Shown: in pieces, positions 18,549-27,883 of the stretch | Layout of the letters: every line of letters begins with the position of its first letter | How positions within the stretch are numbered: the first letter of the stretch is position 1 | Assembly (NCBI RefSeq): GCF_012568845.1 | Contig: NZ_CP046194.1 | Location: 263,042-327,041, forward strand | Direction of reading: 5' to 3' | DNA from: Enterobacteriaceae endosymbiont of Donacia cincticornis | Lineage (GTDB): Bacteria; Pseudomonadota; Gammaproteobacteria; Enterobacterales; Enterobacteriaceae | Length of the DNA stretch: 64,000 bases | The notes under the pieces: model-generated | The model's database searches: none | Seen by the model: only the letters and a program-made list of their open reading frames with translations | Told to the model about the DNA's origin: nothing | Made by a program: the position numbers and the translations under genes

Positions 18549-19757
18549 ATGAAGTGTAATATATTTAAAATTTTAATGCTTTTATTATTTTCAATTAATT
18601 TTGTTTATGCTAATGACATTTATTATAATAAAAATAGACAAAAAATAAATTTATATGGATCTTTAGAAATTACTAAAACTTATGCTAATAATAATGCAAA
18701 TATTTTAAAAAAATATCAAAATACTATATCAAATATTATTTTAGGATTTAAAGGAGTAACAAATATATTTAATAATATTTATGGTTATACTCAATTTGAA
18801 TATAGTTTACCAATAAATCAAAAAGAAATAGATAATAATGTTTTTCCATCAATAAGATTAGGTCTAATAGGATTAAGTTTTAATAATAATAATAATTCTA
18901 TAGATTTTGGAAGAAATTATGGAATATTATATGACGCAACTTCTTATGTAAAAAAAGGTTTATTTTTTACAGATGATTTTATGTATAATAATAATGATAA
19001 ATTTATGTTTGGGAGAACAAATAATTTAATAACATATAGAAATAGAAATTTTTTTAATTTAATTAAAGGACTAAATTTTGCTCTTCAATATAAAGGATTA
19101 TTCTTACCTATAAAAGATAATAATTATGCTGAAGATTCAGAAAAAAATTCGTTTATAAATCAAGAAAAATATAGACAAGGATGGGGAACCTCTATTGAAT
19201 ATAAGTTAGGTGATTCTGGAATAAGTTTTATAGGTGCTTATTTTAATGCTTTAAAAATAAATAATAAAAGTTATAATAAAATTCTTTTTGTAAAAGAAAA
19301 AGATATTAATTATGAACAAGAAAATTCTAAAAAAAATAATGCAGTAAAAGCTTTTTCTATTGGAGCTAAATATGAAAAAAATAATATTTATTTAGCTGTT
19401 GTATTTAGTGAAGCACAAAATTCATTAATATATTTTTCTGATTATAAATATTTATTTGCTGATAAAATTAAAAACTTAGAAATTGTTGGCCAATATAAAT
19501 TCAGTAATGAATTAAAAACTATAATATCTTATATTCAATCAGAAGGAAATAATATACCTGTTGGAAGACATTTCACTGGAGGAAATATAAATTTTATCAA
19601 GTATGTATCAATTGATACAGTATATGAATTTAATCAAAATTTATCCGCTTATATAAGCTATCGTATTAATTTATTAAGTAAAAATAATAGATACGTAAAT
19701 ACAAATCATATTTTCCATCATAATTTATTTGGAATTGGTCTAATTTATAAATTTTAA
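18549..19757 (+). CDS. ompF: OmpF-type trimeric outer-membrane porin
   Basis: General porins form beta-barrel trimers for passive diffusion of small solutes across the outer membrane. The 402-residue product has a signal peptide (basic MKCN, hydrophobic ILMLLLFSINF, cleavage after VYA), then alternating beta strands such as INLYGSLEITKTY and the FGRNYGILYD block of the constriction region, and ends with the aromatic C-terminal LIYKF needed for BAM recognition. Sequence is very asparagine-rich. OmpF rather than OmpC is chosen from the asnS-ompF synteny; the paralogue cannot be set by sequence alone. Confidence 0.88.
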   Translation: MKCNIFKILMLLLFSINFVYANDIYYNKNRQKINLYGSLEITKTYANNNANILKKYQNTISNIILGFKGVTNIFNNIYGYTQFEYSLPINQKEIDNNVFPSIRLGLIGLSFNNNNNSIDFGRNYGILYDATSYVKKGLFFTDDFMYNNNDKFMFGRTNNLITYRNRNFFNLIKGLNFALQYKGLFLPIKDNNYAEDSEKNSFINQEKYRQGWGTSIEYKLGDSGISFIGAYFNALKINNKSYNKILFVKEKDINYEQENSKKNNAVKAFSIGAKYEKNNIYLAVVFSEAQNSLIYFSDYKYLFADKIKNLEIVGQYKFSNELKTIISYIQSEGNNIPVGRHFTGGNINFIKYVSIDTVYEFNQNLSAYISYRINLLSKNNRYVNTNHIFHHNLFGIGLIYKF

Positions 19758-19782
19758 TTAAAATATATTTAATTTATGTAAT

Positions 19783-19843
19783 GCTAGCTATTTCTTAAAT
19801 TTTAAAATTTTTTTTTAAAAAAAAATCTAGAGAGATAGTTAGT
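19783..19843 (+). terminator. Hairpin terminator candidate after ompF
   Basis: GCTAGCTATTTCT (19783-19795) pairs with AGAGATAGTTAGT (19831-19843) as 13 RNA base pairs, including three G-U pairs that are valid only in the plus-strand transcript. The following sequence is T-rich. The asymmetry of the wobble pairs says it serves ompF rather than the convergent gloC. Confidence 0.5.
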
Positions 19844-19850
19844 TCATTTA

Positions 19851-20480
19851 TTATTTTAAATAAATATTATTTTTTATCTCTCTATAAGAAGTAGTTTTTT
19901 CTCCATGACCTGGCAATATAGTAATATTTCTTTTTTTAAAAAAAAAGAATATTTTTTTTATAGAATTTTTTAAAATATAAAAATTACTTTTTGGTAAATC
20001 TGTTCTGCCTATACTATTTTTAAAAATAGTATCACCTGATATTAACATTTTATCAAATCTATTAAAAAAAACTATATGACCTGGAGTATGGCCGGGACAA
20101 TGATATATTTTAAAATTAATTTTTCCTATAGAAATATTTTGATTATTTTTCAACCATATATTATTTTTATATACACAATATGGAAGATTAAAAAGTTTAC
20201 TTTGTAATTTTATATTTTTTAACCAAAAAATATCATGTTTATGAGGTCCTAAAATAGGTATACTTAATATTTTAGATAAAATATAAGCTGCACCAATATG
20301 GTCTAGATGGCAATGAGTAATTAAAATTTTTCTTATTTTTAACTTATATTTTTTTAATACATTTAAAATTTTTTGATATTCTCCTCCAGGATCAACAAGT
20401 GCTGCATCGAATGTTTTTTTACACCATATTAAATAACAATTTTGATAAAAATCTGTAACAGAAATAATTTTATATCTCAT
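19851..20480 (-). CDS. gloC: GloC/YcbL-type hydroxyacylglutathione hydrolase
   Basis: A metallo-beta-lactamase-fold enzyme; E. coli GloC (YcbL) hydrolyses S-lactoylglutathione in the glyoxalase pathway. The product from ATG 20480 has 209 residues and begins MRYKIISVTDFYQNCYLIW, matching E. coli MNYRIIPVTAFSQNCSLIW. Zinc ligands are seen in THCHLDHIGA, CPGHTPGH, SGDTIF and LPGHG. An in-frame Met at 20498 and one at 20534 would give longer products, but those overlap rpsA and have no counterpart. It lies 10 nt after the rpsA stop, a junction created by deletion of many genes found between them in E. coli. Confidence 0.95.
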   Translation of the reverse strand: MRYKIISVTDFYQNCYLIWCKKTFDAALVDPGGEYQKILNVLKKYKLKIRKILITHCHLDHIGAAYILSKILSIPILGPHKHDIFWLKNIKLQSKLFNLPYCVYKNNIWLKNNQNISIGKINFKIYHCPGHTPGHIVFFNRFDKMLISGDTIFKNSIGRTDLPKSNFYILKNSIKKIFFFFKKRNITILPGHGEKTTSYREIKNNIYLK

Positions 20481-20490
20481 ATTCGTAATG

Positions 20491-22152
20491 TTACTCATAC
20501 TTTTTTGCTGCTTTAAAAGCTTCTGCCATAACATTAGAAAAATTATTATTGTTTTTATTTTTTTTTATAATTTTATTTTCTATTAATTTAATATTAATTA
20601 TTATATTAACAATTCTATTTTTACGATCAATATTACTAATTTTCCCTTCTATTTTCTGTCCTATTTTAAAATATTTTATAATATTTTCAATTTTATGATT
20701 TTTATATTCATTTAATTTAATATTACCTAATATTCCATTATTAAATTTTAATTTAATATTTTTATTATCTATACTAGTAATAGTACCTGTAACTAAATGA
20801 TTTTTTTTATGTTCTATAAAATAATAATTTAAAGGATCTTCTATCAATTGTTTAATTCCTAAAGAAATTCTTTCTCTTTCTGGATCTACTTGTAAAAGTA
20901 TAGCAGTAATATTTTCATTTTTTTTATATTTTTGTATTTCATCTTCTCCATTATTTATCCATGATAAATCAGATAAATGTACTAAACCATCTATACCACC
21001 AGTTAAACCGATAAAAATTCCAAAATCTGTAATTGATTTAATTTTACCATTAACATGGTCACCTTTATTATAATTTTTTGCAAATTCTAACCAAGGATTC
21101 ACAGTACATTGTTTGATTCCTAAGGAAATTCTTCTTTTTGCTTCGTCAATATCTAATACCATAACTTCAATTTTGTTGTTAACAGATACTATTTTAGTAG
21201 GATGTATATTCTTATTTGTCCAATCCATTTCAGATACATGTACTAATCCTTCAATACCTTCTTCGATTTCTACGAAACATCCATAATCTGTTAAATTAGT
21301 TACACGTCCTATTAATTTACTATTTTCTGGATAACGTTTAGATATAGATTTCCATGGATCTTCTTCTAATTGTTTTAATCCTAATGAAACTCGTATTTTT
21401 TCTTTATCAAATTTTAATATTTTAACTTTAATATTATCTCCAATATTTACAATTTCACTAGGATGTTTTACTCTTTTCCATGCCATGTCTGTAATATGTA
21501 AAAGTCCATCAACACCACCTAAATCAACAAAAGCTCCATAGTCAGTAAGATTTTTTACTAATCCCTCTATTTCCATTCCTTCATAAATAGTATTAAGTAA
21601 TAAATTTCTTTCAACACTATGTTCTGATTCTATTACAGCTTTTCTAGATACAACTACATTATTTCTTTTTTTATCTAATTTTATTACTTTAAAATCTAAT
21701 TCTTTACCTTCTAAATGAGAAGTATCTCTAATTGGTCTGATATCAATTAAAGAACCTGGTAAAAAAGCTCTAATACTATTCAAATCTACTGTAAATCCGC
21801 CCTTAACTTTACCATTGATAATACCTTTAATATTATTTTTATTTATATTAGCTTGTTCTAAAAATAACCATGCTTCATGTCTTTTTGCTTTTTCTCTAGA
21901 TAAAATTGTTTCACCAAATCCATTTTCTATTGAATCTAGTGCTACATCTACAACATCTCCTATTTTAATTTCAAGTTCACCTTTTATATTTTTAAATTGT
22001 GTAATTGGAATATAAGATTCTGATTTTAATCCTGCATCAACTACAACAATATCTTTTTCAATAGCAATAACAACTCCAGAAACAATTGATCCTAAATTAA
22101 TAATTTTATTTTTTGAGGATTTTTTAAATAATTCAGCAAAACATTCATTCAT
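20491..22152 (-). CDS. rpsA: 30S ribosomal protein S1
   Basis: S1 delivers and unfolds mRNA on the small subunit. The 553-residue product (E. coli 557) has six S1 RNA-binding repeats; repeats three to five show the typical spacing with [43 protein letters not shown] and [22 protein letters not shown]. The last repeat is the most diverged. The ATG has no Shine-Dalgarno-like sequence just upstream, as is also true of E. coli rpsA. The cmk gene normally upstream is absent. Confidence 0.97.
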   Translation of the reverse strand: MNECFAELFKKSSKNKIINLGSIVSGVVIAIEKDIVVVDAGLKSESYIPITQFKNIKGELEIKIGDVVDVALDSIENGFGETILSREKAKRHEAWLFLEQANINKNNIKGIINGKVKGGFTVDLNSIRAFLPGSLIDIRPIRDTSHLEGKELDFKVIKLDKKRNNVVVSRKAVIESEHSVERNLLLNTIYEGMEIEGLVKNLTDYGAFVDLGGVDGLLHITDMAWKRVKHPSEIVNIGDNIKVKILKFDKEKIRVSLGLKQLEEDPWKSISKRYPENSKLIGRVTNLTDYGCFVEIEEGIEGLVHVSEMDWTNKNIHPTKIVSVNNKIEVMVLDIDEAKRRISLGIKQCTVNPWLEFAKNYNKGDHVNGKIKSITDFGIFIGLTGGIDGLVHLSDLSWINNGEDEIQKYKKNENITAILLQVDPERERISLGIKQLIEDPLNYYFIEHKKNHLVTGTITSIDNKNIKLKFNNGILGNIKLNEYKNHKIENIIKYFKIGQKIEGKISNIDRKNRIVNIIINIKLIENKIIKKNKNNNNFSNVMAEAFKAAKKYE

Positions 22153-22221
22153 ATTAGCAACTTTTAAATATATTAAAATAAATATTATCTTAAATCATAT
22201 TAAGTATTATTTATTAGAAAA

Positions 22222-22280
22222 CTCATATATTCCTTTTATGAGAAAATGAGATATTATATACATAATATATATGTATATAA
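22222..22280 (-). promoter_or_regulatory. Two hairpins upstream of rpsA, possible S1 autoregulatory leader
   Basis: Reading the minus strand, an 11-bp hairpin (22270-22280 with 22254-22264, loop of 5) is followed by CTCATA / TATGAG (22237-22242 with 22222-22227) enclosing a 9-nt loop that contains AGGA. The second lies about 70 nt before the rpsA ATG. In E. coli and other gammaproteobacteria S1 represses its own translation through leader hairpins with GGA-type loops and no proper Shine-Dalgarno, so this could be a reduced version. The region otherwise has no gene. Confidence 0.3.
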
Positions 22281-22363
22281 CATTAATATTTTTTTTCTGC
22301 AACTATATATATAATATATTGTTATTTTAAATATTCTAAAATATTTAATGAAAAATTATTATA

Positions 22364-23662
22364 TTAATTATAAATACTAATTTTTTTAAATTCTGTAAAA
22401 AAATTTGGATATGTTTTAGTAGTACATTCAGGATTTATAATACCTACAGAATTATTAGATAATGATAATAGTGAAAAACACATAGCTATACGATGATCAT
22501 TATAAGTTTCAATAATAACTTTTTTAATATATTTAGGAGGTGTAATTTTGATAAAATCTTTACCTATAATAACATGAGCTCCAGTTTTTTTTAATTCATT
22601 ATACATAGCTACTAGACGATCAGTTTCTTTTACTCTCCAATTATATATATTTTTAATAGTTGTAGTTCCTTTAGCAAATAAACTAACTACAGCTAGTGTC
22701 ATAGCTACATCTGGAATATCATTTAAATCCATATTAATGGATTTTAAAGTATTTTTTGTACAACTAATATAGTTTGAACCATAAAATATTATGGCACCCA
22801 TTTTTTTTAAAATATTAACATATTTTATATCTCCCTGAATACTATTTTTATTTATGTTATTTAATCTTACTGTACCTCCTTTTATTGCAGCTGCAGCTAA
22901 AAAATATGATGCGGAAGATGCATCTCCTTCTATAATATATTCTTTTGGCGAAAGATATGTTTGTTTTCCAATAATTTTAAATTGTTTATAATTTTTATTA
23001 TGTACATTAATACCAAAAATTTTCATTAATTTAATAGTTAAATCTATATATGGTTTAGATACTAAATTACCTTTAACATTAATTAATGTATCATTATGTA
23101 ATAATGGACTTATTATTAATAAAGAAGTTAAAAATTGGCTAGAAATAGATCCATCTATTATAAGGTTATTATTAAAATAATTTTGGAAACCTCCTTTCAG
23201 ATTTATAGGTGGAAAATATTTTTTTTCTAAATATTTAATTTTAGCACCTCCACTTTTTAATGTATCTACAAGATGTTTAATAGGTCGTTCTTTCATTCGA
23301 GGTTCTCCAGTTAAGATAACATTACATTTATCATTTAATGATAATAATGCTGTTAATGGTCTCATTACAGTTCCTGCATTTCCTAAAAATAATTTTATTT
23401 TTTTTTTAGGTTTAAAATGTCCATTATTACCGATGATTAAACAACGTGTTCTATTATTTGATAATTTATAATTAATTCCTAATTGTTGTAATGTTTTTAA
23501 CATATATGTTACATCATCACTATTTAATAAATTTACTAATTTAGTATTTCCTTTTGCTATAGCAGATAATAATAATACTCTATTAGAAATACTTTTTGAT
23601 CCTGGTAAAGTGATAGAACCTTGAATTTTATGTACTGATTTTAAAATTAAAATATTTTTCAT
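22364..23662 (-). CDS. aroA: 3-phosphoshikimate 1-carboxyvinyltransferase (EPSP synthase)
   Basis: AroA joins phosphoenolpyruvate to shikimate-3-phosphate, the sixth step to chorismate and the aromatic amino acids. The 432-residue product (E. coli 427) shows the substrate-binding motifs PGSKSISNR near residue 20, LFLGNAGTVMRPLTALL near residue 90, GEPRMKERP, EGDASSASYFLAAAA and WRVKETDRL. All look intact. It follows serC by 43 nt in the E. coli serC-aroA operon order. Retention suggests aromatic supply to the host. Confidence 0.98.
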   Translation of the reverse strand: MKNILILKSVHKIQGSITLPGSKSISNRVLLLSAIAKGNTKLVNLLNSDDVTYMLKTLQQLGINYKLSNNRTRCLIIGNNGHFKPKKKIKLFLGNAGTVMRPLTALLSLNDKCNVILTGEPRMKERPIKHLVDTLKSGGAKIKYLEKKYFPPINLKGGFQNYFNNNLIIDGSISSQFLTSLLIISPLLHNDTLINVKGNLVSKPYIDLTIKLMKIFGINVHNKNYKQFKIIGKQTYLSPKEYIIEGDASSASYFLAAAAIKGGTVRLNNINKNSIQGDIKYVNILKKMGAIIFYGSNYISCTKNTLKSINMDLNDIPDVAMTLAVVSLFAKGTTTIKNIYNWRVKETDRLVAMYNELKKTGAHVIIGKDFIKITPPKYIKKVIIETYNDHRIAMCFSLLSLSNNSVGIINPECTTKTYPNFFTEFKKISIYN

Positions 23663-23705
23663 AATATATTAATTAATTAATTAAATTTAAAAATAATCAT
23701 AACAT

Positions 23706-24800
23706 TTATATATAATTTTTTTCAAAATCATTCATAAAATTTATTAATATTTTTACGCCTTCTATAGGCATAGCATTATATATAGATGCTCTCATACCTC
23801 CTATAATTTTATGTCCTTTTAAATAATATAATCCATGTTTTTTAGCTTTTTGTAAAAAAAGATTTTCTTTTTTTTTATCCTTCAAAAAAAAAGTAATATT
23901 TGTTATAGATCTATTACAAGGTTTTATTTTATTTATATAAAAATTACTATTGTCTATAGTAGAATAGAGTAATTTTGCTTTTTTTTTATTAATTTTACTA
24001 ATATATTTTATTCCACCTATTTTTTTTAACCATTTTAAGATTAATCCAGATAAATATAATGTAAATGTAGGAGGTGTATTAAACATTGAATTATGTTGAG
24101 AAATTATTTTATAATCTAATACTGAAGGTATTTCTTGACGTTTTTTATTATTATTAAATATTAAATCTTTTCTTATAATTATTAGAGTTAATCCAGCAAT
24201 ACCAATATTTTTTTGCGTACTGGCATATATTAATCCGTAATTTTCTACTTTTATTTTTTTTGCAAGAATTAAAGATGATAAATCTGCTATAATAATTTTA
24301 TTTTTTAACATAGGTTCTTCATTAATTGCGATACCTTCTATAGTTTCATTAGGACAATAATGTACATATTTTGAATTTTTATTTAAAGACCAATTTTCCA
24401 TTTTTTTTATATAAAAAATACCATTTTTTTTTTTTAATGGATTAATAATATTAGGTACACAATATTTTTTTGCTTCTTTTATCGCTTGTAAAGACCAATG
24501 ACCAATATTTACATAATCAGCTATTTCATTATAGAATAATAAATTCATAGGTATTGCTGCAAATTGTGTTCTAGCTCCTCCTTGACAAAATAATATATCA
24601 TATTGTGATGGAATATTAATTAATTCACGTAAATCTTGTTTAAGATTTTCCAGTAAATTTATAAAATCGTTACTACGATGACTAATTTCCATAACTGAAA
24701 CATTTAAATTATTCCAATTTATTAATTCATTTTGTGCTTGTTTTAAAACTTCATATGGTAAAGTAGCAGGTCCAGGACTAAAATTAAATATTTTTTTCAT
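23706..24800 (-). CDS. serC: Phosphoserine aminotransferase
   Basis: SerC is a PLP enzyme that makes phosphoserine for serine synthesis and also acts in the DXP-dependent pyridoxal phosphate pathway. The 364-residue product (E. coli 362) starts FNFSPGPATLPYEVL, with GGARTQFAAIPMNL near residue 76, and the PLP lysine in ASTQKNIGIAGLT near residue 198. The arginine-containing GGMRASIYNAMP near the end binds substrate phosphate. First gene of the serC-aroA pair. Confidence 0.97.
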   Translation of the reverse strand: MKKIFNFSPGPATLPYEVLKQAQNELINWNNLNVSVMEISHRSNDFINLLENLKQDLRELINIPSQYDILFCQGGARTQFAAIPMNLLFYNEIADYVNIGHWSLQAIKEAKKYCVPNIINPLKKKNGIFYIKKMENWSLNKNSKYVHYCPNETIEGIAINEEPMLKNKIIIADLSSLILAKKIKVENYGLIYASTQKNIGIAGLTLIIIRKDLIFNNNKKRQEIPSVLDYKIISQHNSMFNTPPTFTLYLSGLILKWLKKIGGIKYISKINKKKAKLLYSTIDNSNFYINKIKPCNRSITNITFFLKDKKKENLFLQKAKKHGLYYLKGHKIIGGMRASIYNAMPIEGVKILINFMNDFEKNYI

Positions 24801-24848
24801 ATTTATAATCCTTAATTTAATTTATTAAAAATAAAAATTTTATTCAAA

Positions 24849-25952
24849 TTATATTTTACTATTATGAGTATACATAGACATTATAATTCCAAAATTAGCC
24901 ATAATAACTACAAGAGATGTGCCACCATAACTAAGTAATGGTAAAGGAATCCCTACTATTGGTAATAGTCCGCTTACCATACTTATATTAATAAAAATGG
25001 ATAAAAATAACATAAATGTTATTCCACTAATTATTAATCTATTAAAAAAATGATAACATTGAAAAGATAAATATAAACTTCTTCCTATTATTAATAAATA
25101 TAAAAAAATAATTAATAATATACCTATAAAACCAAATTCTTCTGCTAATACAGAAAATATAAAATCAGTATGTTTTTCTGGTAAAAAATTTAATTGTGTT
25201 TGTGTCCCATGTAACCATCCTTTACCTAATAAACCTCCAGAACTAATTGTAGTTTTCGATTGGAAAATATGATACCCTACTCTTAATAGGTCATAATGTG
25301 ATCTTAATAACATTGACATTCTTTCTCTTTGATAATCATGTAATAAAAATATCCAGGCGAAAGGAAGAAACATTATAAATACAATAGTACTATTTATGAT
25401 TATTTTCCAAGATAATCCAGATAAAAATAAAATCATCAGTCCAGATAAACTAATTAATATTGCAGTACCTAAATCTGGTTGTTTTGCTACTAATATTGTA
25501 GGTATTAATATAAGTACCATAATTTTTAAAAATGTTTTTATATTAATAGGATATTTAGTTTTATTAATAATATTAGCGATTACTAAAGGAACAGCTATTT
25601 TTGCTATTTCAGATGGTTGAAATTTAATAAAATATACATTTAACCATCTTTGTGCACCTTTTGTAATATATCCATTAAATTCTACAGCAATTAATAAAAT
25701 AACACAAAGCCAATAAAATAAAAAAGAATATTTTTTATAAATATCTGGAGGTATTTGTACTGCAACAAACATAGTTATAAAACCTATAAAAATTTGTATT
25801 AATTTATGTTTTATAAAAGTATGATGATATATACCTGTTGAACTCCATGTTGTAAATATACTAATTATTAAAATAATTGTTATTAATATTAATAAAATTA
25901 AATCTAAATGCAATATAGAATGAATAAAATAATTAAAATTTTTTTTTTTCAT
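24849..25952 (-). CDS. mrdB: RodA, elongasome peptidoglycan glycosyltransferase
   Basis: RodA is a SEDS-family polymerase of lipid II that works with PBP2 to elongate rod cells. The 367-residue product (E. coli 370) has about ten membrane segments. The functional aspartate lies in FLPEKHTDFIFSVLAEEFG around residue 250-270, and the C-terminal PLPLLSYGGTSL signature is present. It follows mrdA by 24 nt, as in E. coli. Confidence 0.97.
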   Translation of the reverse strand: MKKKNFNYFIHSILHLDLILLILITIILIISIFTTWSSTGIYHHTFIKHKLIQIFIGFITMFVAVQIPPDIYKKYSFLFYWLCVILLIAVEFNGYITKGAQRWLNVYFIKFQPSEIAKIAVPLVIANIINKTKYPINIKTFLKIMVLILIPTILVAKQPDLGTAILISLSGLMILFLSGLSWKIIINSTIVFIMFLPFAWIFLLHDYQRERMSMLLRSHYDLLRVGYHIFQSKTTISSGGLLGKGWLHGTQTQLNFLPEKHTDFIFSVLAEEFGFIGILLIIFLYLLIIGRSLYLSFQCYHFFNRLIISGITFMLFLSIFINISMVSGLLPIVGIPLPLLSYGGTSLVVIMANFGIIMSMYTHNSKI

Positions 25953-25976
25953 AATTAAAATATATAATTTAATGTT

Positions 25977-27851
25977 TTAATTTAAAAATTTTTCTTTATG
26001 TATAAAAATATAATCCCAAATTTTTCTTGAAATTTCTCCAACTGAAATACTATTATCACTATTTTCGATAATTATTGTCATAGCAATTTTAGGATTATTA
26101 AACGGAGCAAAAGATATTAAAAGTTTATGATCTCTTAATTTTTTTTCTATTGTATTGATATTATAATTTTTTTTCTTTTTAAGATTAAAAACTTGTGCAG
26201 TTCCTGTTTTAGCAGCTACTTGATATTTTATCGCTGTAGAAAAATAATTATAAATAGTCCCATTTTTTTTATTAACTACATTATACATTCCTTTTTTTAT
26301 TATATTCCAATATTTTATTGGAAAATTAATTACTTTTTTATATTTTGGTGATAAATAATAAGAAAAAATATTATTTAATTTTTTTTTTTTAAAAAGATGT
26401 AAAGGAACACTAATACCATTATTAACTAATATAGTTAATGCATTATGTATTTGTATAGGAGTAGCATTCCAGTAACTTTGTCCTATACCTACTGAAATAG
26501 TATCTCCTATATACCAGGGTATTTGTATATTTTTAAGTTTCCATTTTTTTGTAGGCATATTACCGATTTTTTCATTAAAAAGATCAACGTTTGTTAATTT
26601 ACCATAACCAAATTTAGTCATCCACTTATGTATTTTATTAATACCAATATTATAAGCTAATTTATAAAAAAAAGAATCGGATGATTCTTGTAATGCTTTA
26701 GTAATATTTAAATATCCATGACCAGATTTTTTCCAATCTTTATAAATTGTATTTAATTTAGGAATTTTCCACCATCCAGGATCAAATAAAATTGTATGTT
26801 CATTTATTAAATTTAAATTTAATGCTACTAAAGCAATATATGGTTTTACAGTAGAAGCAGGTGGATAAATCCCTTGAATAGCTCGATTAATTAAAAGATC
26901 ATCATTACTTTTCAATAAAAAAGTTATATTATTTTTTTCAGAATTATTTACAAAAATATTAGGATCAAAACTTGGAGTTGATACCATAGCTAAAATTTCT
27001 CCATTTCTTGTATCACTAATAATAACAGCACCTCTTTTATCACTCATTAATGAGTGAATATAATTTTGTAAATAATAATCAATAGTTAAATAAATATCAC
27101 TACCTGTATAAGCTTTTTTTTGATATATATCATATGAATATATACCTTTATTATTTACTGCAATTTTTTGATAACCAGGAATACCATATAATATATTTTC
27201 ATAATATTTTTCGATACCATTAATACCTTTACCTGAAATATCATTGTAATTTTTTACATCCTCTTTATTTTTAAAAATAATTTTTTTTTTATGATGTATC
27301 AGATTAATATAACCTATTATATGAGCAAAAACATCACTTTGAGGATAATAACGTTTTTGATAAATTTTTAATGATATTTTAGGAAATCTAAATTTATTTA
27401 CTAAAAATTTTGATACTTGTACATTATCTAAATTAATTTTTAATTTAATTTTTTTTAAAGGATTGTTTTTTTTTTGTTTTTTTATAAAATTTAAAATATC
27501 ACATTGATTAATATCTAGTCTTAGTATTTTTTGAAAAATAAAAAAATTTGCACAAAAATCTTTTAGATTATTATATTTAATTGTAATTTGATAAAAATTT
27601 TTATTTTTAGCTAAAACGATACCATTTCTATCATATATTAATCCCCTATTAGGTTTTAAAAAAAAAAATCTAATATAATTTTGTTCAGCTTGTAATTTAT
27701 ATTTTTTATAATTTTTGATTTGTAAATAATATAAATTATATATTATAATAACTATAAATATTGAAAATATTCTAATTAATATTTTAATTCTTTTTAAAAG
27801 AATTTTTGATTTTATTGTATGATCATCTAAAAAATTATAATTTAAATTCAT
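25977..27851 (-). CDS. mrdA: Penicillin-binding protein 2
   Basis: PBP2 is the transpeptidase of the elongasome. The 624-residue product (E. coli 633) has an N-terminal membrane anchor (residues 27-46), the PBP dimerisation domain with RGLIYDRNGIVLA, then the transpeptidase domain: SxxK serine in PPASTVKPY near residue 330, SSD in ESSDSFFYKLAY, and KTG in AAKTGTAQVF. All three catalytic motifs are intact. In E. coli nadD, cobC, rsfS and rlmH lie between holA and mrdA; here holA is only 32 nt away. Confidence 0.97.
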   Translation of the reverse strand: MNLNYNFLDDHTIKSKILLKRIKILIRIFSIFIVIIIYNLYYLQIKNYKKYKLQAEQNYIRFFFLKPNRGLIYDRNGIVLAKNKNFYQITIKYNNLKDFCANFFIFQKILRLDINQCDILNFIKKQKKNNPLKKIKLKINLDNVQVSKFLVNKFRFPKISLKIYQKRYYPQSDVFAHIIGYINLIHHKKKIIFKNKEDVKNYNDISGKGINGIEKYYENILYGIPGYQKIAVNNKGIYSYDIYQKKAYTGSDIYLTIDYYLQNYIHSLMSDKRGAVIISDTRNGEILAMVSTPSFDPNIFVNNSEKNNITFLLKSNDDLLINRAIQGIYPPASTVKPYIALVALNLNLINEHTILFDPGWWKIPKLNTIYKDWKKSGHGYLNITKALQESSDSFFYKLAYNIGINKIHKWMTKFGYGKLTNVDLFNEKIGNMPTKKWKLKNIQIPWYIGDTISVGIGQSYWNATPIQIHNALTILVNNGISVPLHLFKKKKLNNIFSYYLSPKYKKVINFPIKYWNIIKKGMYNVVNKKNGTIYNYFSTAIKYQVAAKTGTAQVFNLKKKKNYNINTIEKKLRDHKLLISFAPFNNPKIAMTIIIENSDNSISVGEISRKIWDYIFIHKEKFLN

Positions 27852-27883
27852 AGTTATTTTATACCTATATAATTAAAAATATT

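Noticed and set aside
20481-20534. N-terminal extension of gloC to an upstream Met.
   Set aside because: The extra residues overlap rpsA and do not match the family N-terminus; the start at 20480 does.
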